DNA from: Persicaria tinctoria
Taxonomy: Eukaryota; Streptophyta; Magnoliopsida; Caryophyllales; Polygonaceae
Assembly (NCBI GenBank): GCA_037127255.1
Contig: JBANSL010000013.1
Coordinates: forward strand, 2,358,188-2,422,187
Direction: 5' to 3'
DNA: 64,000 nucleotides
In this document: positions 57,238 to 64,000 of the stretch, in pieces
Layout: each line of letters opens with the position of its first letter
Numbering within the stretch: the stretch's first letter is position 1
Notes under the pieces: generated by a model
What the model was told of the DNA's origin: nothing
The model's database searches: none
Seen by the model: only the letters and a program-made list of their open reading frames with translations
Position numbers and translations under genes: made by a program

Positions 57238-58752
57238 ATGGAGGCCCTGAGCAAAATACAAGAAACCGAGAGGGTTCTACAACTCCTCGAGGATGCTACG
57301 AAGCAACTAAAGGATAAGCTTGGCGAGGACGAAAATGATCTTTCGGGACTTGCTGAGATCCTTGATGCTCGGAACAAGGAAGCAGCAGTCTTAATAAAGG
57401 ACTTGGAGGGAGAGATTGAGAGCTTGAGCGATGAAAACAGACGACTGAAAGAGCTTGAAGATGCTGTTCCGAGTGTTAGAAAGGCGTTAGAGAATGAACT
57501 CTCAGCAGCAAAGAGGTTGGAAGAACAGCTCACAAGCAAAGATCAAGAGAACAGTTGCCTTAAAGATGAAATGGATATTTTAAAAGAACGCGAAAATGAG
57601 TTATCTTCTCAGATGGAGACACAGAATGTAGAAATCAACAGCTTGAAATCGGACAAGGAGCTTCTCCAAGAGAAGGTATCAGAGATGGAGAAGCAGTTGC
57701 ATCAGGATACGGATGTTCAGCGCAAAGAGAAGGAGGTTCTTCAAGCGAAGCTTCTAGAGCGAGAAACCATGCTCGCTAAGAGGGAGAATGAAGTATCCGA
57801 ACTTAAAAGGAAACTCATCGATACAGAGAATGACACATCTGGTAGGATAGAAGCCTTGATCACTCAGATGAATGCATTACAGCAAGATATAAATGTTGAG
57901 AGGGAGAGCTCTATAGAAAAGCTTTCCCTTGTAGCGAATGAAAATGCTGAGTTGATGAGCAAGGTTTCGGATCAGGAATCGATACTACAGGAACAAGAAG
58001 ACACTATCATCAGCCTTAGAGGAGGCTCTGACCAGGCCATGGTCCAGCTGGAGCAGGCTGTTGACCGAAAGATAGCAGCGATGGGGAAGGAGTTCCGGAA
58101 AAACTTTGAAGCTGACATAATGATAATGAAGCAGAGGATTCGGGTAGCAGAACAAGTTCAAACCGAAACCAAGGAGAATTGTATGAGAATCAAAGAGCGG
58201 TGCGAGCAGGATCACTCGGGTCTGGACAAGAAAGTTAAGGTCTACTCTCGGATGATTGCACTAAGCAAGGGAGAGGTGACCAAGTTCTTCAATGCAGCCA
58301 ATGAGACGCTGACCGGATTGGAGTCATCATTCAACAAATTTGGCGCGATGGAGGCAGACTTCTCAGGCAGGATTGCCCGGATTATTGATGAGATCATTGC
58401 CATGAAGAATGTAATCAAGAAGAAGACCGAATCCATCCCTCCGGTTTCTGCTGCTTCCGGTTTTGATGGTAATGACTCGAACAAGGAGCTTCAGGTTCTA
58501 GAGGAAATGATCAACAAAGAGGAGGAGGATTTGAGCTCAATGAAAAGAGTGGATGAGCTTCAGAGGAGAGTAGATGAGCTCGAGAAGTCCGGAATGGAGA
58601 AGGAAGAGACAATCTTCGAGCTCGTAGAGAAGAAGAAAGAGGCTATAAGGCAGCTGTGTATCTCAGTCGAATACTACCAGAATCGTTGCGATCAACTCGT
58701 GAACTTGCTCTCGAATTCGAACAAGAGCCGCAGAGTCAGAAGAAGAGCTTAG
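57238..58752 (+). CDS. Long coiled-coil protein, unidentified
   Basis: A single uninterrupted exon gives 504 residues, nearly all heptad-patterned coiled coil rich in Glu, Lys and Leu (EALSKIQETERVLQLLEDA, then VDELQRRVDELEKSGMEK). The C-terminus is basic (SNKSRRVRRRA), possibly a nuclear or nucleic-acid contact. There is no signal peptide or membrane segment. I do not recognise the family; it resembles generic SMC/myosin-tail-like plant proteins only in composition. The ATG at 57238 follows an in-frame TGA. Upstream sequence continues the same coiled coil in another frame, so the true protein may be longer and the gene, or the assembly, frameshifted. Confidence 0.8.
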   Translation: MEALSKIQETERVLQLLEDATKQLKDKLGEDENDLSGLAEILDARNKEAAVLIKDLEGEIESLSDENRRLKELEDAVPSVRKALENELSAAKRLEEQLTSKDQENSCLKDEMDILKERENELSSQMETQNVEINSLKSDKELLQEKVSEMEKQLHQDTDVQRKEKEVLQAKLLERETMLAKRENEVSELKRKLIDTENDTSGRIEALITQMNALQQDINVERESSIEKLSLVANENAELMSKVSDQESILQEQEDTIISLRGGSDQAMVQLEQAVDRKIAAMGKEFRKNFEADIMIMKQRIRVAEQVQTETKENCMRIKERCEQDHSGLDKKVKVYSRMIALSKGEVTKFFNAANETLTGLESSFNKFGAMEADFSGRIARIIDEIIAMKNVIKKKTESIPPVSAASGFDGNDSNKELQVLEEMINKEEEDLSSMKRVDELQRRVDELEKSGMEKEETIFELVEKKKEAIRQLCISVEYYQNRCDQLVNLLSNSNKSRRVRRRA

Positions 58753-59497
58753 TGTGTAGCTTATAAGTTCCTCACCATTATAATTTTGTTTCTATACTTT
58801 TGTCATTATCAACTTTGAACTTGTTTTCTTCTTTCTCCAGCAGCTAGATCCTATTTCATATATGATGAATCGAGACATGAAGGGAATGGTGGAAGATACA
58901 CCTCTGCAGTCTGATTATAGGCAAATCAAGTTCAGGTTGATTTTGTAAAATCGCCCTTATTTAAGATCTTTTTCATACACTCGGCCATTGCCCATTGCCC
59001 ATCTATTTGATATAAAATGACCATATATAGAATGATAAGTTGTAAGTTTCACCATTATGTGTATTGATTAATGATTATCAATGCAAGTTCAAATTTATTG
59101 ATGATTTTGTGTTTGTTTTAGTATTTTGTGATTAATGATTATCAATGTAAGTGTCAACCTATGAAGGTGATGATTTTTCACATCTCCAGATGAATCAGCA
59201 ATGAAACCAAAGTCGAGTCTACTTTAATCTCAACTTGTGGTTGACCAATCTACTAGACTAGCTAAGCACAATAGTCCAATTTGCATCAATTTTTTTTAAG
59301 TGCTCTACAAAATTGTCAAATGAGGAGTTCTTTAATCTCAATTTAGTTCGATTAAACTCTCTCTCTATATCCGAATTAGATATTCTATTTGGATTATCTT
59401 GTATTAAGAGATTTTGTAGCCTTTAATTGCATAGAAAATGACAAGTTTGATTCAAATTAATAAAAATTGAAGGGTTCATTTATATTTGTATCTCTTA
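58753..59497 (+). other. 3' flank of coiled-coil gene
   Basis: It holds the probable 3' UTR and AT-rich DNA. The segment 59037-59175 recurs at 63884-64000. Confidence 0.5.
59037..59175 (+). repeat. Dispersed direct repeat, copy 1
   Basis: AGTTGTAAGTTTCA, GTGATTAATGATTATCAATG and AAATTTATTGATGATTTTGT recur in the same order at 63884-64000, about 4.85 kb away. Confidence 0.85.
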
Positions 59498-59732
59498 CTA
59501 CCTCCGTATCAAAATATTTGTAGTTTTACTTTTGACACGTCGTTTAAAAACGGTAAAAACTATATTAAATATCAATGATTTTATTAATTTTAAAAAATAA
59601 TTTCATACTTAATACAATTATCTATGAAATTATTTAAAAAAATTATTTAAAAAATTAATATTTTATAGAGTTATTCGCTCCTTAAAAAACGTGTCAAAAA
59701 CCAAAACTACAAGTTTTGTGATACGGAGGGAG
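59498..59732. mobile_element. Stowaway MITE
   Basis: The ends are CTACCTCCGTATCAAAAT and inverse GATACGGAGGGAG, with TA flanks (59496-59497, 59733-59734). Confidence 0.9.
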
Positions 59733-60099
59733 TAATATATTTCAAGTTTTATCTCATTTATATCTTTTCATAGAATAATCAATAATGTAAATTATGGAAC
59801 GGAATAATCAATAATGGATGGACTCGTTACAAAAGTGCCCTTTGCAAGGAAAAGGGCATAACTTGGTGTTGAAACTCACTTTCTTGACAATTTGGCCAGC
59901 ATTAAACATATTGGTCATGTGACTATATAAAAGTGACTAAAATTAATATTTGAAAAATCATACTAATAGTAAGTAGACAAAATATGGGGAAAATTGGGCG
60001 TAAGAATCCGTAATCGTGTGGATATATCTCAAAACTTATAGCGGAAGCTTTGACATTTTTTTTTTACACTAGGTAAGAATTATGAGCGATTACACAAGC

Positions 60100-60530
60100 T
60101 GTGGCTCCTTGATCATCCTTAAGAATGATGATACAAAGTTACCGATAATTACAAATGATTCCCTTCCGAGCTATAGAGTCGGCTACTTGATTCGCTTTTC
60201 GATAGCAGTGTCTGTATTCAACAAGGTCAAAAGCATATTCCAGTTGCTTGATCTTTTCAATGTGATGTATAATCTCTCATCTCACATTATTGCTACTTGT
60301 GACGGCTTTATGAGCTGTAGATTGTCCCCTTCTATTATTACTCTTCGAAGCCCTTTCCTAATTGCTTGCTCTATACCTGTCCGAATAGCGATAGCTTCAG
60401 TTTGAATGACTGAGGCTTTGACAATTTCCTTGTAAAACATGTCAATGACATGGCCCTGGGAGTCCCGAGCAATCTCTCCCACATGGCAAGCGCATGTGGG
60501 ATTAACAGAGTCATCCACATTGATTTTGTA
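60100..60530 (-). pseudogene. LINE-derived RNase H domain relic
   Basis: Minus strand: INVDDSVNP, then GEIARDSQGHVIDMFYKE, then QTEAIAIRTGIEQAIRKGL, then VIIEGDNLQLI, then in a shifted frame YRHCYRKANQVADSIARKG. It is the same RVT_3 architecture as 21903-22400. Frameshifts and missing upstream domains mark it as a relic. Confidence 0.65.
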
Positions 60531-60730
60531 GACAGCTCATTGTGGTCTGCTCCATTTAGCTTTAATTCTCTTGTTTGTTGCTTTATTTCTATAATTATCA
60601 TTTTCAATTTGGGTCAATCATAAACGTTTGCAATGAAATAAAAGCAAAAATGTCTAGGAAGTTGAATCAAACCATTAATTCTGTGTTTTATTACATTTGG
60701 GGTAAAAAAACAATGCAACTAGGCTCATAA

Positions 60731-60780
60731 AGTCTTGAACATAAACACTGCACGAGACTTCGGAAAATCGACCATAGAGA
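60731..60780. repeat. Short dispersed repeat, matching 63068-63117
   Basis: AAGTCTTGAACATA, then GACTTCGGAAAATCGACCAT and AGAG recur with about 85% identity at 63068-63117. Confidence 0.75.
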
Positions 60781-60899
60781 TATATGCTGAGCATAGAAGT
60801 AGTAAAACAAAGAAATTAGCAAATGCCAAATTACCAAGAAGACACTTGTTATGTTTTGTAATCCTTGTAATAAGTTGTAAAACAAGACAATGATTTATT

Positions 60900-61790
60900 T
60901 GGTTTTGTAAGATGCACTAGAAATTCTAGGACAGGTTCTCTAAAGGCTCTACAAGACTTAGCCATTGCCATGGTCAAGGAAAAGCTCATTGGACCCATGG
61001 TTGCACCATGATTAGGTCCAATGGCTAGCCTTGAGCCATTAGGTGAAGCTAAGTATGTATGATGCCTTATAAGAGTTGTTTGTTGGGTCCGTTTGTGTTG
61101 AATGTTTGCAGGCTTGAGCTCACACAGATTTGGGCATATTCCATCCGGCCCAAATCTGAGCCCATTTCTCTTGGCTCTCTTTCGATCGTTGTAATCCTAA
61201 GCCTATTTAAGCTCTCTTCCGGATACCTTTGAGAACTGTAGCATCGTCTCACTCTCTCTGGTAAGCCAAGGGGCGACTAGGGTTAGGGTTTGGGAGAAAA
61301 CACAAGGGTTTGGCTTCCTGGCCACCTAACGTCGGCGATTCTCTTCAAGGGTGGCCACCTAACGTCGGCGATTCTCTTCAAGGGTGCTCTTCTGGGTTGA
61401 TGCTACCTGAGTACCTGCTTGGTTGACGAAGAAGAAGAAGAATGGAGGGTTCTGCAAGGAGAAATCTCCCCTGAGATTTCTCGATGTCCTTCACGGACTT
61501 TCTCTAACCCTATTCCTCGTTTATCTTCTTTGTCCTTGTTTGTTAGAATCGCGTCTTAGATCTAGTGCATCTAGAACCTCTGTAACCTGTCTTGAACCTT
61601 TGGTTGCTTAGTGAAATTGGGTGAACCTCCCCTCCCGAGGTTCCGCGGATGTAGAAAAACCGAACCGCGTAAACAAAGCTTTGTGTCTCTCATTTATGCA
61701 TGTTTATCACTTTACTTGAGTTTGTCGAAAGCTATTCGAAGTGAGAAACCCTAGATCGAACAACACTTAACACATTGACTTTCTAATGGG
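60900..61790 (+). mobile_element. Solo-LTR-like copia sequence
   Basis: A CCTATTTAAGC TATA-like box (about 61201-61211) lies upstream of a GAGGTTCCGCGGATGTAG and CCGAACCGCGTAAAC block (61639-61672), a layout I associate with plant copia LTR R-U5 regions. The likely end is near AACACTTAACACA (61776). No PBS or Gag follows, so it appears to be a solo or truncated LTR. The left end is uncertain. Confidence 0.5.
61319..61386. repeat. Perfect 33-bp tandem duplication
   Basis: A 33-bp unit beginning TGGCCACCTAACGTCGGCG occurs twice without mismatch (61319-61351, 61352-61384) inside the LTR-like sequence. Confidence 0.92.
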
Positions 61791-61840
61791 TCTACACCAA
61801 ATAAATCTGAGCGTCAATTTATAGTTTGGACTAAATGCTA

Positions 61841-62081
61841 CTCCCTCCGTCTCAAATTAAATGTCGTTTTAATTTTCGGCACGCTTTTTAAGGAGCGAAA
61901 AACTCTATAAAATATTATTTTTAATTAATTTTTTTATATAATTTGATAATTAGTAGTAATAATTATAACATTATATAAAAAAAATTATTAAAATAATAAT
62001 ACTCCGTATTTTATAGAGTTTTTCGCTCTTTAAAAAACGTGCACAAAAGGACAAACGACAATTAATATGAGACGAAGGGAG
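61841..62081. mobile_element. Stowaway MITE
   Basis: The ends are CTCCCTCCGTCTCAAATTAA and inverse GAGACGAAGGGAG, with TA flanks (61839-61840, 62082-62083). Confidence 0.92.
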
Positions 62082-62294
62082 TATTTCAGTATTTCTGCTG
62101 AAATAGATCTTGTCAAGTAGTTGAATAGAAACCCTGTCCATCCAGAGGAAAATATATTCATACTTGTACTACTGCGGGTAAAGGCAGTTCAATTTATCAA
62201 GTGAATATTTTTTAATCTTTCAGATTCAAATTAACCAATTAACCCAGCAGGAAGTATATTAACATGAAAGTCACAAAGTTACTGGTAACAAATA

Positions 62295-62600
62295 ACCTGA
62301 GAACCAAGGATGACGACATCTCTTTCTAGGAATATGGTGAGATGGCTTGTGGGGTTGAAGCAACCGTTACCCGGTGGAACATAGAGTTGTGCACCTCCCT
62401 TATCGACAAAGGATTTTATATAGAAGATAGAGTTCTGGAACACAATTGTATTCAACGTTTTTCCATCGCCAACTGCACTAAATTCAACAATTGATACACT
62501 ATGATGCCTTTCATTGAGAGATTTCTTGAAACCGCATTGATCAATAGCCTCCACTTGACCCCACTCACAACTTACCCCAGTGTCAACACCAGATTGCAGA
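62295..62600 (-). pseudogene. Polygalacturonase-like exon, copy A (relic)
   Basis: Minus strand: HHSVSIVEFSAVGDGKTLNT, then FVDKGGAQLYVPPG, then FNPTSHLTIFLERDVVILGSQ, followed by a donor-like GTTATT. This is the N-terminal part of a plant GH28 polygalacturonase-like protein (family pattern F.AVGDG.T.NT..F, GGAQL.VPPG, SH.TLFL...VILGSQ). About 9 nt seem missing after VPPG where the family has a WLTGS block. No catalytic exons (NTD, DD, HG, RIK) are present in the window, so it is a fragment. Confidence 0.72.
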
Positions 62601-62734
62601 CCTATTCACCAAGTCACTAGAAGAGAAAGAAATTCAAACAACACCTATTCTTATCTAATTCTTCTTATTCCTTCAGCTTATCATCCTCTACATTTTAGCT
62701 CACATGTTAGCTTATGTTTATGGCACTTGAAAGG

Positions 62735-62890
62735 ATTTAAGAGAATGTGAGAACGATAGAAGCAACGAACCTGGAGAACACTTAAACCAGAGTTTGAAAC
62801 ATAATATAATGCAAGAATTCGATAACAAGTAAAAAGTGTACAATGGCCAAATAGCGGAGAAAGGTAATCTAGAACTCCAATAATATCATA
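62735..62890. repeat. Flanking duplicated block, copy A
   Basis: AATGTGAGAACGATAGAAG, CAGAGTTTGAAACATAA and GATAACAAGTAAAAAGTGT recur in order at 63709-63860. Together with the polygalacturonase fragments they show a segmental tandem duplication. Confidence 0.85.
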
Positions 62891-63394
62891 AATCAAACCT
62901 GGAGTCTTCAATACAGAAAAATGAATGGTCTGAAAACCAAATATGATTATTCGGTTGAAAAAGATGAGGGCACATACATAAGAGGGTTTTATAGAGTCAG
63001 CACAACCGATATCCCACATCGGTCATTGAGATATAAACATAAACCCTTTATATAAGGGATAAGAAAAAGTCTTGAACATAGACCCTTACACAAGATTTCG
63101 GAAAATCGGCCATAGAGGTCCTGATCATCTAATAGATTTATACCAAATAAATACGAAATAAATTCGCAAGCGAATAGACCTTGTGAGCTCCATTCAGAGA
63201 AATATATACTCATACTACAACCCTATACCTGCACCAGAATGCCCATTTTGCATTTTCATTTCAATAAAGCGTTAAAATCAAATTGCGCTAATACCGAATG
63301 GTAAACCTAAAAATCGATAGAAATTACAGAAAAATAAGAGTAGGAGAGAGAGCTTAAACGGGGAGAAAGAGGAAGGAGAGCGATAACTAAATCT

Positions 63395-63700
63395 TCCATG
63401 GAAGGAAAGAACCCTCGGAGCTTGGGAGGTGCTAAGGAATATGATGAGGTGGCTTGTGAGGTTGAAGCTACCGGTAAGCCACCTACTCGGTGGAACATAG
63501 AGTTGTGCACCTCCTTGTCGACAAAGGATTTAAGATAGAAGGTAGCCATTTGGAATGCAACTGTATTCAACGTTTTTCCATCGCCAACCGCACCAAATTC
63601 AACAATTGATACACTATAATGCCTTTCATCGAGAGATTTCTTGAAACTGTATTGATTAGTAGCCTCCTCTTGACTACACTCACAGCTAACCTCATCCTGA
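63395..63700 (-). pseudogene. Polygalacturonase-like exon, copy B (relic)
   Basis: Minus strand: YSVSIVEFGAVGDGKTLNTV, then FQMATFYLKSFVDK. Then a 1-nt change turns KGGAQLYVPP into KEVHNSMFHR; in the other frame GGAQLYVPP, WLTGSFNLTSHLI continues. It keeps the WLTGS block that copy A lost, so the copies decayed independently. Confidence 0.72.
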
Positions 63701-63708
63701 AGTTATTT

Positions 63709-63860
63709 AAGGGAATGTGAGAACGATAAAAGAAACGAACATCGAGAACACTTAAACCACAGTTTGAAACATAACATAATGCATGATTATGATAACAAGT
63801 AAAAAGTGTGCAATGTCCAAATAGTAGAGAAAAGTAATTTAGAACTCTAATAATATCACT
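63709..63860. repeat. Flanking duplicated block, copy B
   Basis: Second copy of 62735-62890, with about 85-90% identity by eye. Confidence 0.85.
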
Positions 63861-63883
63861 ACAAGTTCAAATTGACCAGTTGT

Positions 63884-64000
63884 AAGTTTCAGTGTAGTGA
63901 TTAATGATTATCAAGTTCAAATTTATTGATGATTTTGTGTGTACTTTTTTAATATTATGTGATTAATGATTATCAATCTATGAAGTTGTAAAGATGATGA
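63884..64000 (+). repeat. Dispersed direct repeat, copy 2
   Basis: Matches 59037-59175 and runs to the window edge. Confidence 0.85.

Noticed and set aside
1..64000. CRISPR arrays, operons, ribosome-binding sites, bacterial insertion sequences
   Set aside because: Looked for and not found. The window is plant nuclear DNA, and its tandem arrays lack regular unique spacers.

Overview
The window is nuclear DNA of a flowering plant, most likely a eudicot. It is AT-rich, its genes have introns and wide spacing, and most of the sequence is layered transposable elements (Stowaway, Tourist, hAT and Mutator-type MITEs, CACTA, Helitrons, Ty1/copia, LINE tails, a SINE, TRIM-like LTRs). The protein features are plant-specific: a SPA1-type light-signalling regulator and a type 1 non-specific lipid-transfer protein. 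No bacterial operons, rRNA, intact tRNA genes or CRISPR arrays were seen. The genus cannot be named from this sequence alone. || Three genes look intact or nearly so. (1) A seven-coding-exon SPA1-like gene on the minus strand (31999-37799, with a 5' UTR exon near 38.7 kb) spells a continuous frame of about 1,097 residues, although one intron needs a GC-AG splice pair. (2) A type 1 lipid-transfer protein gene on the plus strand (52950-53962) has a canonical eight-cysteine spacing, a TATA box, and an intron one codon before the stop. (3) A long coiled-coil protein gene on the plus strand (57238-58752) has what looks like its own N-terminal part just upstream in another frame, so it may be frameshifted or mis-assembled. 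|| Layout: 0-3 kb holds two Mutator-like TIR elements, one with a 44-bp minisatellite. 3.9-4.2 kb is a LINE 3' tail. 5.2-5.9 kb has two MITEs. 5.94-12.74 kb is a Helitron interrupted by a complete non-autonomous CACTA (6660-11498) that carries a fragment resembling eIF3a. 17-23.7 kb has a GC-rich island, a second Helitron, a long inverted repeat, a LINE RNase H relic and two MITEs. 23.8-27.1 kb is a LINE 3' region split by a deletion-derivative copia element with both LTRs. 27.9-31.4 kb has LINE tails, a tRNA-derived SINE and hairpins. 32-38.8 kb is the SPA1-like gene. 38.9-43.7 kb is nested MITEs and a LINE tail. 43.8-46.8 kb is a TIR element with a long GTCACC-rich tandem array. 47.1-48.2 kb is a hAT element with two Stowaways inside. 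50.5-52.4 kb is two tandem Tourist-like elements. 52.9-58.8 kb holds the two plus-strand genes. 59-64 kb has another Stowaway, an RNase H relic, a copia-type LTR and two decayed copies of a polygalacturonase exon. || The three genes do not form a pathway. SPA1 acts in the nucleus with COP1 in light-dependent protein turnover, the lipid-transfer protein is secreted, and the coiled-coil protein has no role I can name. Element boundaries given with target-site duplications were read directly; those without are approximate.
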